Assembly (NCBI GenBank): GCA_047495785.1
Contig: JBLDXI010000038.1
Coordinates: forward strand, 434,001 to 498,000
DNA from: Lepidodermella squamata
Lineage: Eukaryota; Gastrotricha
Direction of reading: 5' to 3'
Length of the DNA: 64,000 bases
Below are positions 48,910 to 60,612 of the stretch, piece after piece; position 1 is the first letter of the stretch; each line of letters starts with the position of its first letter. The notes under the pieces are model-generated. The model made no database searches. It worked only from the letters and a program-made list of their open reading frames with translations, and was not told where the DNA came from. The position numbers were made by a program, and so were the translations under genes.

Positions 48910-51900
48910 TTTTTTTCTCAAAATCAAAGTTACTTGGCGCTAACGTTGGCAGTGGTGTATATTCAAAATTATTATATCCTCAAAGATGAAATCTACACAA
49001 CATCATTGCTGTTTCACTTCCTGCCGGCAGCCACGCGGCCTTTGGTCGGTGCGACGACGCTGTCGCCGGCTGTACATTTCGCGGTCAACTCGACCTCATT
49101 TCAACTGCCCTCAGGTTTTGCTTACCGGTTCGTCAGATTTTGTTCCTTTGTTTTCCGGCCACAAGAGTCACATGGAAGTACACATGCACTACCTGCACAT
49201 GGGCTTAGTTACCTTCAGACTTCAGAAAGAAATTATTATGCTCGCTAATCTTTATTTTACATTATTAATCAACGCGTCTAAACAACTGACTGCAGCCATC
49301 GGGCGCTTCGATCAATTTCAATACCAGGTTAGCTAATGAAGTCAAGGTTTTCATCAGGTATGCGATTTTGACAAAGTAATTGCAGCAAAAGGCACCAAAA
49401 GTGCTGATTTATGCAAAAATGTGTAGTTCTAGGAATACATAACGCATAGCTCATACCTAGGGCGAGATGACCCCAAATGTTTATAAATACCACTGCGGTA
49501 TAATCGGTGCATCAGGCTACGTACCTACTACCTACGTACCACGCTGATGCTGACAGGTAGTTTTCCAACGCCAAAAACGCCAGATTGTGTCGGCATTAAC
49601 CATAGCGATAATGAAATGCCACTGTTGGTAGAATTCGGTATTATTATGGAGCATCATAATACATAAGGTTATTAACGGCCGTCGGATACTCTTTGGGATT
49701 TATTATAACCTCTGTTTTTTTGCTTCGCCATAATATATTATACCTCACCCAATACCACAAATACCATATAACCTTCAGGTATGCAATGTATGCTCTTTAT
49801 GATTCCCGTTTTTTTTCCACGCCAGCATTATAAGCAGAACACGGGCATGTTTTTTGGCTGTTCTACGAATTTATGCATTTTCTGCCAGGTATATGATGAT
49901 CATTCGAAGTGCACCGCCGTACTGAACAAAAGAACGGGCGGTTTTACGTCATTCCTTTCCGCGAAAAAAACACATTGCGCGATCGATCAGCGCTTCGATA
50001 CATTGCTCAACGCCCAAAGGTGCATATTTATACATAATTTGCTAGGTTGTATATACCAACCTATGCATTGTTTGTCGGCCAACCGACGGCGCCGCTTAAT
50101 AGAGGACCGTATAAGCCAGCAAGTGAATCTGACGCTCGCTTATTCACGCCTTGCAGTACCGCCATGTCGACCGGTGTGTTAACCCGCTGCTACGAGATTC
50201 ACGTCGAAATACAACTGAGACGAGTAGACTACAACTCGAAACTGCCCAGGAAATAGGCTTATGACGTTACATTCGATTGATCACGAAATGAAACAATCTT
50301 TGCCTAGCATGTCTCAAAACGAAGGCACTGACCGCAAGAGTTACTGCTTCGTATTACAGTGAATAAGAAATAAAACCACGAGATAAAATGATGAAAATGG
50401 TCATTTGTAGTCGTGCTAGGTACCTACTTGGCATCGAGGAGCGCCACCTCGAATGGGCGGGGGTAGCGCCGCGGTCAGAACCTGCGGACGTGCCCTCCTC
50501 TTTTCGCCAAGTGCCTGGATGGCTCGAACAATAGAGCCGCTGTCTGCTGCCGACGACGACGTTAGGACAAAAGCCGCGGCGGAAAAAACCGTGCGCACCG
50601 AACAAAGCAAAGTATGCCGAGTGTGGAAATATTTATTTACGTACATGACCGGCAGCACATTACATTCTTGCATATGAATAATTATCATTGTCGTCGCGTG
50701 GCTTCAACCACGGCAGCAACCGCCGTAGCTGGGCCATAACACACAGATAAAGATGAATAGCACCATCATGAGTATTACATATAGGCAGGGCGAGCCAACC
50801 CGGAAGATATTTATAATACGTTGTACAAGAGACCGATTCGGTTAGTCGGTCCACGTGTAAAAACGTCAACAGTGAAGCACGGCACGCACATATGACTGGA
50901 GCAAACACACAACAAATCGAGGAGATTTGAGAGAAACAGGCAAGACTGAGTCGAGCTTCGAGGTTAAAACTGGCACAAGGTGTAAAATGAGATAAATATG
51001 ATATAAATGGGATTCGTCATTGCATAACATGATGATTAGGATGAAAAAAATAAAGACCGTCGCAAAAAAAAACAATTCAGCCAAGTATAAAAATCAAAGC
51101 AATTCTTTCGATGAAAAATTCATTTCGCAGCAGTAAATATTTTAAGGGCACCATAACTTCAACTTCGCTTCTTACATTATTGGAAAAATAAAAATCAATT
51201 GTTCATCAGCTATTCAGCAGATTCGACGCTCTCACTATACAACCGGTGATAATTTTGTCTTTAAATAATGATCAAGGAAGGGCCCCGTAGAGATGATGGT
51301 AAAGATAGCACGCAGCGCATCCACCGCATCATTCTTATGTAAGCACAAGGCGCGTATTTCTTATGGTAACACATAACATAACGCCTAATATACAAGCCCG
51401 AATCATTCACGCAAACATTTGCCAGTAAAGACTTGTTTGAGAAGAGGTGTCTGCATTAAACGTAATGCGCTCAAATGATACGCACCAGATTGATGCCGCT
51501 CAGTAAACAGCGCGTCCCACCACGTCGGGGCATCGACATACGAACTAAAATGCGAACAGCAAGCAAACAGCGATTTTCATCTTGCAATGGCCAGGAGGCA
51601 CTCATAAGCTTCAGGAAAGCAAGCTAAAAAGAGCTGCGAGAAATACTATAGACAAGTGAAACAGTCGCGGATGGCCGAATTAGCCAACTTTGCTAAGCAG
51701 ATATACATGTAGATACTTCACATCGTCATGCTGTGATTCTATTAATCAAAAAGCACCAATAACCACTGTCTCTCAAGACCACATAGAAGTCTCGCCACAG
51801 CTTAAATGGAAAACCGCACACGAATGGGTGCAGAATAGGAAGAATTAAAAAATGATAGCAGCAACATTGCAGAAAAGACAAATGATCAAGGTCCTAAGAT

Positions 51901-51923
51901 AATCGTGAATTTCGAAAAGAAGT
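48910..51923. other. 3-kb gene-poor region
   Basis: Upstream of cysteine-rich gene B and downstream of the PDZ gene. ORFs here (48934-49336, 49781-50256, 50354-50908) lack family motifs and consistent splicing. A GC-rich patch at about 50440-50610 has an open minus-strand frame ending in a donor-like GTAGGT and might be a distal exon of the PDZ gene, but I cannot prove it. An imperfect hairpin with arms GCATCAG/CTGATGC lies at 49509-49550. Confidence 0.45.
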
Positions 51924-52629
51924 TTACTGGTGGTGCTGCTGCGCGCCAGCGTCACGTTCAGCTGATGGACGATGAGGCGAGTTGAATATGCTAGGAGGCA
52001 ACGCTGCAAATATAGTACAATCGTAATTTGAAGTCTTTAAAAAAATTCGAAAAAATACCTCCGCCAGCCTCTGATTCGCACAACTGCTGCTGGAGAATTT
52101 TGAATGATCGCGACTGCAAATTCGGGTTCGCAAAGCCATGATGGTATACAGGAGATGACTCTTCAACGATTTGGACGCGCTCTTCACGAGGACCGTCGCC
52201 AGGAAGAAATCCCGGTGGAAGATTAGCAAGATCGATAGCACCCCTAAAATTCGCATATAGTTCCAAGTGATATGCAACATTATTTACTCTATTTACTTCT
52301 GAATAACAAAATCAAGATCGTTGCCAGCGCGGATGATCTCCATCTTGGCTTGGGTATGATTCATGTATGCGGCCGAAGTTCCGCAAATTTGCAATACCGC
52401 GTCGCCAGCTCCAAGACCAGATCGACCAGCAATACTTCGTGGGTTGACCTAAATCATGTATATGAATAAAGATGACTGAAATGCGAACCAATTAAACCTT
52501 TTGAATGAATAGCGGTACACCGAACTCAGCACCACCTTGGAGACGGAAGCCCCAATTCGTCGAGGTGTCATTTCGTCTCATTTGAACCAAGACAACATCG
52601 CCTTTTTGAACTTGCTGCGGATGCGCCAT
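51924..52629 (-). CDS. PDZ-only ZASP/ALP-Enigma-like protein
   Basis: Four exons (52498-52629, 52297-52448, 52059-52243, 51924-52003) total 549 bases, 182 residues. The N-terminal PDZ domain (about 1-95) has the ALP/Enigma carboxylate loop context NWGFRLQGGAEFGVPLFIQK and the helix region GRSGLGAGDAVLQICG. Downstream are PNLQSRSFKILQQQL, like the region after PDZ in PDLIM proteins, and PPSIFNSPHRPSAE, which resembles the ZM motif that binds alpha-actinin. In animals this family anchors alpha-actinin at muscle Z-discs. No LIM domain is present before the stop at 51924. The product could be a short isoform if alternative 3' exons exist. Confidence 0.82.
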
Positions 52630-54488
52630 CTTAAATTAAATAACTAAGACCCTATAAAATTAGTATCTCAGTATCTCAGCAATCAGCATATTAGAATAAC
52701 AATTTGAGATATATTGAAAGGTGGCACCATTCCATCAGTGAATCGGTTAAATAACGAAGAAATACACGGACCGTGATTTCAAAAAATTCAAAAAAATAAG
52801 ATAGAATGGAAGATGCTAATGATAATTACAATTTTTAGCGTCGTGATACTGAAATAATAATAATTGAAAACATAGAAAAAACTTACACGAAGATTAATCA
52901 ATACTTCCGAATGCTAAAATGAACACAGTATGGTTGAACGAATCCTTTAACCGCCCGATTGTCAAGAAAAATGAGAAGTCAAGATAATATTTCGATAGCA
53001 GCTTGGTAATACCAAATGCCGAAATTTTCGGCACGTATGAAACAAGGAATATCACTGCTATCTTATTGGCATTCTGCGCAGCATCGTTACTAACACTTTA
53101 AATTAGCTTATTCCTATGGAATTTATCAACAAATAACGATTAAGCGCAATGTCTTCGAAAATGCTTATTATTGAATGCCCAACCATATTTGTATAACGAA
53201 AAACCCCTCTACATCACAACGGAAGATAGAAGGTTAGCAAGCACTATTGGTGCGGGTAAAACTTCACGTTTGATTGACAAGGGCTAGGGTTGCGTTTACG
53301 GTTTTCTGAAAGTTGACCTGTACCAATAATGCAAGAGTATTGATAAGCCCTTGGCCCGAGAATGGAGTCCTAAAGGGCAAAATGATTGGAAAACACCATA
53401 AATTATTGTCTTCAAGCTTTAAGAACAAAAGATATCATAACGGAGAAAGCTGCACGAATGATCTTCCATTCAACATTCAACACGCGCAGTTCGCACTCCC
53501 AGATGAGATCTTGTGGGTCGCATCATCTTAACATACTTACACAATACACAGAAGTCTAATAATGCTCAGTTTAATATCAAATACTGGCCAGCTTGTCTCT
53601 TTAGACATTAGGGCGAAGATAAATGGTAAAGGATAAAATCAACGCGAAAACCCGAAGAGAGTGAGAGAGAAGAACGTTTATGTATGATGTATGACATTAG
53701 CGTTTCATCACCATAAAAGATTGTCAACATTTTTTTTTCCAGAATCCAAGGCTTCGGAAACAAATTATGAAAACTATGAGCTATTGTGAGCTATGCCTAC
53801 TACCGATTTTGCTGGCCGTTGGCCATAACCCATAACCGTTACGAAACTAACCGTAACGAAAACTAACACTCCCGACTAACACTGACCCCAACACTCTCTT
53901 CTAACCTTGCATATTGCCCTCTCTTTCAAATAGTATAAATAAAACCAGAGTCGATCAAATAAACTAAGAAAGTAACATTTCATACCAAATACAAGAAAAG
54001 TAAATTATTAACTGTGAAAAGCAAACAAAGCAACAGCGCGGTATATTGACCGAGGCCGCCGCACAGCTGTGGATTTTGCTAGCTTTAACCGACGCGTGTC
54101 TTTTAGGTGCGGTGACTTATGGCTCATCGCCCTTTGTCTTTGTTCTGAAACCCTGGTTTACTGTATCTTGAAAAACAATATTTCACCGTTATCTTTGTAT
54201 TTAGACATTTCTCTGGGAGGAAGGCGGTGAAATAACGATGCCTTAATAACCGTTATTTCGCGACTTGATCCGAAGCGTAGATCGCCCAAAGTTAGCCGCA
54301 TGCTGCGTGCCATATATTGGGAAATCAAAGGCCAATTGTCATGAACTTGTAAACATAGACTTGCTGTTATCTTTCATGTCTCTCAGCGTTATATTTTGAT
54401 ACCCCTCAAACTGATATGCTCGTTTTTAATTCTTATTTGTGACTGCAATCCTTAATTTTCTATAGATTTTAGACGGAAGGTGCTGAAG
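52630..54488. other. Divergent region between the PDZ gene and PRPSAP
   Basis: About 1.86 kb containing the 5' flanks of both genes. AT-rich, no gene supported. Small inverted-repeat sequences (AATAACG/CGTTATT) occur near 54230-54265. An acceptor-like TATAGATTTTAG lies 20 bases before the PRPSAP start. Confidence 0.5.
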
Positions 54489-55903
54489 ATGAGCGCCAAG
54501 GGTGAGATCATACTCTTGCATGGAAATTCGCACCCTATGCTAGCAGATTCCATTGCAAAGTAAGGTTTCGCGCAATTATAGTAATTTCAGATATTGCAAC
54601 TGCTCTATTCTATCAGGCGCCTCGGCATATTCGTTTCGGATAGTGCCGACGTCACCCACACAACTTCTCGGGAAACTGATGTGCGCATCAAGCTGTCCGT
54701 CCGCGGCCGCCCGGTATTTATATTGCAAACTGGCTGCCGGTATGTAATGTCTGGATTTCGTAATACTTGAAATTTATTGATCATTTTTAGCGGGGTCAAC
54801 GATGTCATATTTGAAATGTTAATCATGCTTTATGCGTGCAAGACATCTTCCTGCTCGAAGGTTATTGCTGTCGTTCCATATCTACCTTACGCCAAACAAT
54901 CAAAAATGCGTAAACGAGGCTCCGTTGTGACTTCGCTATTGGCATCTATGATGGAGAAAGCTGGTATGTTTCTGTGTTTCCTCTCGTTATCAAGCATAGT
55001 CATTCATGTATACATTCAGGTATGAATCATTTGATCACCATCGATCTCAATCAGAAGGAGATTCAGGGCTTTTTCACCGTCCCGGTTGAGAACCTACGGG
55101 CTTCTCCTTACTTGGTGCAGTATGTCAAAGAAAATGTTTGTTTAAGCAGCCTCTGCCATTTATCATGGTTTAAATACTTATTAAATACGATAATAATTTT
55201 AGATTTCCGATTACCGCTCTGGCTGTGTTGTGGCGAGAAATCCGAACTGCGTCGATCGCGCAGCTGCGTATGCTGAGCGCCTGGGAATCGGTCTTGGCGT
55301 CATTCATCGCACTGGAGCTGAAGCCGTGCGTTTGACTGCTTCGGAGCTCGATCGTTCTGACGGCAGATCCTCCCCTGTTCCAGCTCAATTCGACGAGTAC
55401 GTTGTCACAGGCGATAAAAAAGAAAGTGGATCCAACGGCTTCGAGAGCATCAATCCGAGCTCAAGTATGATGAGTTCGAGTATGCATTTTCAGGGTCAGC
55501 TTGTCGGAGACGTTGCTGGACGGCCCGTTTTCATTGTTGATGTCGTACGTTGATTCACAGTTCCATTTTGTTTCCATAATCTCTTATTTACATGCAGATA
55601 ATCGATGAAATTGATGAAATAATTGCTTGTGCCGAGTTACTGAAGCGAAACGGTGCTACTAGCTGTTATGTGTTGGCAACTCATGGTGTGTTTAGTGCAG
55701 ATGCTCCTGAAAAGCTTGAAGCTGCAAGCGCGATCGATTTGGTTATTGTTACAAATACTGTCCCTCACGACGAAGCAAAAGCGCGATCGAAGAAAATTCA
55801 GACAGTCGACTTGACACCACTTATAGCTGAAGCAATCAGACGTGTTCACTACGGAGAATCGCTTTCATACCTGTTTCGCAACGTCCTTCCAAGTGGCGAT
55901 TAA
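54489..55903 (+). CDS. PRPSAP2: PRPP synthetase-associated protein
   Basis: Non-catalytic relative of ribose-phosphate pyrophosphokinase that binds and restrains the active enzyme. Exons 54489-54559, 54617-54739, 54791-54963, 55020-55135, 55203-55544 and 55598-55903 total 1131 bases, 376 residues. Family signatures: [60 protein letters not shown] and [19 protein letters not shown]. The PRPP-loop region reads [11 protein letters not shown], lacking the glycine/threonine pattern of active PRPS, as in other PRPSAPs. It also carries the extra loop between the two halves typical of PRPSAP. The flexible-loop His of PRPS, kept as [11 protein letters not shown] in the human proteins I remember, is Asn here. 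PRPSAP1 and PRPSAP2 cannot be told apart. Confidence 0.95.
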
Positions 55904-56371
55904 GGGATTGAAGTATCTACTTTCCAGGATTCCCACAAGTTTTAATTTCCAAGATATATGAACTCTCTGTCGTTCAAATTGACGAATAGTTAGTTGAGCT
56001 GTTCAGTCATCGAATTCTAGTATTCGATCAATCAACAGCTATTATTCTCTTATGTGTGTTTGAGTGGGCGTGAGTCTTTACTTGCCATTTGTAAAGCAAT
56101 ATTTTCTGCTGGTAAATTTCAAGCTGTAGTTGTTTTTTTCATTGACAATTAGTCAATGCTTATAAGAACTTTGTGTATTATTTTTGTGCTAATCTAGCTG
56201 GCAACCCATCATGATTATCCGGTCACTGTAAGCAAGTGGTTGGTGTCCAATTTTGCAGAAGAGCTATTCACTATGATTTCTGAATAAAACAAGATTTTTT
56301 TATCGAAGTATTATTTGCGTTCATTATTCTTCAACTTGAGATAAAATGCGCGGCTATTATCACAAGAATAA
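55904..56371. other. Tail-to-tail spacer
   Basis: Between the stops of PRPSAP and METTL23. Contains the PRPSAP polyadenylation signal; nothing else recognised. Confidence 0.6.
56283..56288 (+). terminator. AATAAA polyadenylation signal, PRPSAP
   Basis: Perfect hexamer 380 bases after the PRPSAP stop, just before the convergent METTL23 end. Confidence 0.5.
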
Positions 56372-57869
56372 TCAAACAGCCGTCAAAATGTACATTTCCA
56401 CAAGACTATCTCCTGGTAACTTGCTGCCAGCTAATTCCCGTGAATCGGCGTCAAAATTCTTCAAAGGTATCTTCTGGAATGCGAGGCGCCATTTCTGCAA
56501 TAAGTATTCGATGCTGTGGTTAGCACTTCGCACTTGCACCGTACACCAACACTCGCTTGACATATTATCCCATGTTTCGTAACAGCCGCCATGTAGAAAG
56601 TATGAAATCGTCGAGACGACGTTTTCGAATTCTAAGCAATTTTTAAAATAATAATAATAATAATATTCTTATTATATTATATTTATATTTATATTTATAT
56701 CTAATATAAAATAAAATAATAATAATATTCGATCAATCAATAAAATCTTCGCAAATGTACAAGCTAACCCCCTCAATATGGATTTCGCCGGAAAGCCAGT
56801 AACGAGTAGAAAGTAGAAACAGATAGTGCAGTCAAGGTAACTATCAGTACAAGCATGAATTGTAGTGGACCGGTGGTCAAAGTTGCCCGAAACACATGAT
56901 AGATGCTGATGGGGTGACTTTACACCACTCAAATATCGAAGCCGATAACATAAAGACCCCATGAATGGGCTACCGTTGGATAGCCTGTAAACAGAGTGGT
57001 TCGAAAATGACATTCGATTTCGATTTTGATCGCATGGATTCCTTTGGTTAGTCACCCAAATGCTACCGGAAATCGAACTTTTTTTAATTCCTCCTTACTT
57101 TTACTCGGTCATTTTTTACTCGGTAATAAGTCGGATTGGTGTATATTATACACATCTAGACCTGGCTTTCCTTGGGCTATCCAGCGGTATCCCGCTCATG
57201 GGGTCTTTACCTTGACGGCTTCGATATTTGAGTGGACAAAGTCACCCCTTTTTGACATGTCAAAGTCACCCCAAATTACGGTAGGTCATATCCATGTCGT
57301 ACCTTTTGTATTATAAAAGCAATCAGCACATAGCAAGATCAATCGACTTTTCAGTAGTTCTGATGGTAGATTTTTCGGTTCGCGGCCCCAGTCTACGGGA
57401 CTGAATTCCAGAGAGCCCAAGACGTTTGATCGATTCGAAATGTTATTTTGCCGGCAGTTTGCGCTCAATTGTTTGGAAAATTCTTGAAACGCTTCTTTAC
57501 AATCAGTGGAGATAATTCGCGGGTAAGATTTCCAAGTATCTACAGGAGATCTTTGAGAAAGACATTTTGCGAATACTAGTGATGGCAAAGAGCAACCAGC
57601 GCCGATCTCCATAACAAATAGTCCATCGAGAACAGCATTTACTGAATCATCTGTCAATGAATCGAACCAGTTTTTCACATACTGCGCTAAAACTACTCCA
57701 CACGGCCACACGAAACAGTGATAATTTGGACTCAATATCTGTTAAAGAATATTTGCAGCAGGAAGAGAAGCTGTAACAGAATTTCTACCTCTTCGACAAT
57801 AACAACCACTCGGCTTCTTTTGTGGCCATTAGCCTCGAAGGTGAACTTCTTCAAACACGATTCACTCAT
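56372..57869 (-). CDS. METTL23: METTL23-like protein arginine methyltransferase
   Basis: SAM-dependent class I methyltransferase; mammalian METTL23 methylates histone H3 R17. Exons 57789-57869, 57303-57738 and 56372-56631 total 777 bases, 258 residues. The METTL21/23 family entry motif is CFVWPCGVVLAQYV. The SAM-binding motif I is VMEIGAGCSLPSLVFAK, followed by the acidic post-I Asp in IISTDCKEAF. Motif IV is ILLCADCFYNTKEFENVVST, formed across the last splice. The C-terminus has CTVQVRSANHSIEYLL and KNFDADSRELAGSKLPG, a close match to METTL23. The last intron (56632-57302) is about 670 bases, ten times the local norm, and contains a MITE and microsatellite DNA. Confidence 0.93.
56648..56735. 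repeat. AT-rich microsatellite (AAT)n/(TTATAT)n
   Basis: Imperfect runs of AATAAT and TTATAT inside the long METTL23 intron, next to the MITE. Confidence 0.8.
56911..57248. mobile_element. MITE-like element with about 75-base terminal inverted repeats
   Basis: The left arm 56911-56985 starts GGGGTGACTTT and includes CACTCAAATATCGAAG, GACCCCATGA and GGATAGCC. The right arm 57174-57248 is its reverse complement with about 80-85% identity, ending AAAGTCACCCC. The centre (about 190 bases) is non-coding. A non-autonomous DNA transposon fits this 338-base size. No clear target-site duplication was found; a further AAAGTCACCCC copy just outside the right arm blurs the true end. Confidence 0.8.
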
Positions 57870-57875
57870 AAAAGT

Positions 57876-57901
57876 CTACACATAAGCAAATGAGCTTTAT
57901 T
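57876..57901 (-). promoter_or_regulatory. Poly(A) signal and splice-acceptor pair between NUP58 and METTL23
   Basis: Read on the minus strand, AATAAA (57896-57901) for NUP58 is followed about 20 bases later by TTGCTTATGTGTAG (AG at 57876-57877), six bases before the METTL23 ATG. This is the arrangement expected of a trans-spliced downstream gene. Confidence 0.5.
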
Positions 57902-57980
57902 ATTATCCGCTTTTAACAAGCCTTGGAAGCAAAATGGATACATATAACAAAATGTAAAGCATAACTGTGACCGTCAAATA

Positions 57981-59141
57981 TCACAGAGCACGGGATCTTT
58001 TTCCGGCGGCTAGAGGATCTAGCTGTCCGGAACCACCAGGCGTAAATGAGGTCGAGAAACGATTATTAGTCGTGTCAGAACTCCAAGGACGGATTCCTGT
58101 TGCTCCCAGCTGAGGCTGAGCGGGTGATGAGACGGCGTTAGATGCACCAAATCCAGAGCTAGTGCCAAAGATAGAAGGCGTGTTGAAGCGTAAAGCGTTA
58201 CCGATAGCTGCTGACCCGCCCAAAGGTTGGGTGGGCTGATGCGCACCAGCCGACGAGGAAGCATCCAAACCGCTCGAGAAGCCCATTCCAGCTCGGTTGG
58301 CACTACTAAGACCCAAGCCATGACCCAAGGCTCGCGTATTGCTATTACCAAAACTTGAACCGGATGCCAGCTGGAACGGGTTAATACCAACGTGCTGTTG
58401 AGAATTTTTGGCAGACTGTCGGTGAAAATTTGTTAGGGCACCAATTTCATCCAAGTCACCGGATCCACCATGAGTCATTTTTTGCTGCAAGCGGGATACA
58501 GCTTCATGCCTCTCCGCGATTTTTGCAGCCAAGCATATTATGGACTGGTTTATGTCAAGAATGACGTCGGGCAAGCTAGACATAAGTGAAGATGGTTCTT
58601 GCGTAGAAGACAGTGAGGACATAAGCTCATCCAAACGGCGTTGTTGCAGCAGCACCTGTTCTTCCAATCTGCGCATAGCAACTTCGAAGTATGGTGTTAA
58701 CTTCGGAGCGCCACTGCTCGCACCTCTACCAACTGAATGATGTCCGGAATTTACAGTTAATGGCAGCCCAGCGACCTGGGCTTTTTGCCAGACCAGGTTG
58801 ACGTTAACTTGCATATCACGAAGTGCGCAATTTATGCTTTCAAGAGAAGCGGCAGTTTTTTCAAGCAAGTCTTTCCCCTCTGGAGCCAACTCAACAAGAT
58901 GCTGAATTTTCGTGAACTCAGTGGATTCCTCCAGGGCCATTGAAACCTGACACAGTGCAGATACTTTGGCTTGAGTAATTTGCTGCTCTTTGATAAAGGC
59001 GTCGAGGTTGGTAACAGTATCAACAATATCCTTCGGTACTTCGGTTTCTCTAAGACCCTTGCTCAACGCTCGAGCTGAGCGTAGCAAATCTTCACCAGGC
59101 ATCGAACCTCCAAGGCCGCGCGACGATTGAAACATTTTCAC
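57981..59141 (-). CDS. NUP58: Nucleoporin NUP58/NUPL1-like
   Basis: Central-channel nucleoporin that forms the Nup62-Nup54-Nup58 coiled-coil complex. A single exon encodes 386 residues. The N-terminal half is coiled coil: VTNLDAFIKEQQ, KLTPYFEVAMRRLEEQVLLQ and QRRLDELMSS, with the Y-F-E-V...LEEQ region matching Nup58's PADYFRILVQQFE segment. The C-terminal half is a Gly/Ser-rich FG region (SGSSFGNSN, SIFGTSSGFGAS) and the end is basic (GKRSRAL), as in vertebrate NUP58. The N-terminal FG block of the human protein is missing. The stop is 111 bases upstream of METTL23's ATG on the same strand. Confidence 0.85.
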   Translation of the reverse strand: MKMFQSSRGLGGSMPGEDLLRSARALSKGLRETEVPKDIVDTVTNLDAFIKEQQITQAKVSALCQVSMALEESTEFTKIQHLVELAPEGKDLLEKTAASLESINCALRDMQVNVNLVWQKAQVAGLPLTVNSGHHSVGRGASSGAPKLTPYFEVAMRRLEEQVLLQQRRLDELMSSLSSTQEPSSLMSSLPDVILDINQSIICLAAKIAERHEAVSRLQQKMTHGGSGDLDEIGALTNFHRQSAKNSQQHVGINPFQLASGSSFGNSNTRALGHGLGLSSANRAGMGFSSGLDASSSAGAHQPTQPLGGSAAIGNALRFNTPSIFGTSSGFGASNAVSSPAQPQLGATGIRPWSSDTTNNRFSTSFTPGGSGQLDPLAAGKRSRAL

Positions 59142-59840
59142 AATAAAATGAAAATTCTAAAAACAAATGTAACTAAAATTGCCGAGCCTATGACGAAGTC
59201 TGATACGCAGTACGAAAGCATACTCCCTAAATAATCAAAAACGCTCTTCGCGTGGATTTCAGCGGAGCGATGTGGCAGGGTTGAGATATTCGAACAGGAA
59301 AATGGTCAAAGACAACTAGGTAAGCATTAGCCAGGGATTAACATACCCATTAACTTGCTTATCTTAAACCTTAACACGTTTAAGTAAGAGACACGATACG
59401 TATTTTTCCAAGACGGGCTCGAGGGGGCTTGTGGAAGGCAGCGCGACCACCTACGACCGCTTACTACGTCACTGATCAGTTCTGGTAGACATATGATCTG
59501 AAACTTGATTTTGATGTGTGCATGGACATTATACCGATATCCTAAATCCCAATTGTAATGATTTGGCGAGAACTGTAAGAGTTATGAGCAGCTAACTTGA
59601 ATTTTTATGCGGATATAGCTTCAACGAAAGCTAAATAGTATCTAACTAGTAGTTGACTATCTTTGAATTACAACATTGACGAGTTGATGATTACTATACG
59701 TATACGTATTCGCAATTCGCAACGTAGACTATCTTCCATCCAAAAGGCGCACAATTCCCCAGATAAGTAATGGATCCATCTGTAGTTGCTCTAGGAGTGC
59801 ATAGTAGTAGCTACTACCAAGAATAAACAAAAGTAATAAG

Positions 59841-59926
59841 AGCGGAGATTAGCTCCTCTCTCCTCTCTCCTCTTGGAGTATAAGTAGCTCTGTATAGCTC
59901 TCTCAACGATTTGCTTAAACCGTTGA
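59841..59926. repeat. Direct repeat, copy 1 (copy 2 at 60541-60612)
   Basis: Shares CTCCTCTTGGAGTAT, GCTCTGTAT-GCTCTCT and TTTGCTTAAAC-GTTGA, in that order, with 60541-60612. Copy 1 also has an expanded CTCCTCT tract. Confidence 0.75.
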
Positions 59927-60540
59927 ATACTTAGAGCATACTCTCGCACGAGTCGGTGTTAAATTTTCTTCGCGAAAAACACTTTTAGCTATGCTTTCAA
60001 CAGCTCTTCGAGAATCAACAAGTATTTACGAAATGATCTTCGGGTTTTAGGAAGCGATCGCGATTTGTTTGTTGCGCAGATCCCATCCCATAAAGGACAA
60101 ATGAATCGTCTGTTTTGCTGCGTTTTTGCTTCCCGCCCTTTTTAAGTTCAAGGTCGGTAAAAGTTGAAATAATTAAAGTTAAACATTAAATGAATTCAAA
60201 TTATGTTCGATGTTTTTAATAGTATGTCACGTGACGAATCACGCTGGCTCAAAATGGGCCATTTAGGGTTCTCACGGTTCCGCCTGTGAACCGGTCCTAC
60301 CGTTTGATGCCGGTTTACGGTAAGTCAACAAAAAATACTCTGAACCGTTGATACTTTTTGGCCTGGGCGGCCTGGGATCTAGGCTTTAAGGTAAAGTCCC
60401 ACGGCAAGTCGAATGCCGTTTATTGTCTCTTGAGCAAATGACAGAGGGTTTCCCTGTTTTAATAACCATTGTCAATCGGGTTTATCGGGTGACCGGTGAC
60501 ACTAAATATACCTAGTTGCCTTTGTTTCAAACAAGAGTAA

Positions 60541-60612
60541 GAAGAGCAGAGAGAAGCTCCTCTTGGAGTATTGCTCTGTATGGCTCTCTTCGCCATTTGC
60601 TTAAACTGTTGA
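60541..60612. repeat. Direct repeat, copy 2 (copy 1 at 59841-59926)
   Basis: Second member of the pair, about 700 bases downstream in the same orientation. Fragments of an unidentified dispersed repeat are likely. Confidence 0.75.

Noticed and set aside
48934-50256. Plus-strand ORFs in the gene-poor region as genes
   Set aside because: Low complexity, no domains, no consistent splice neighbours.
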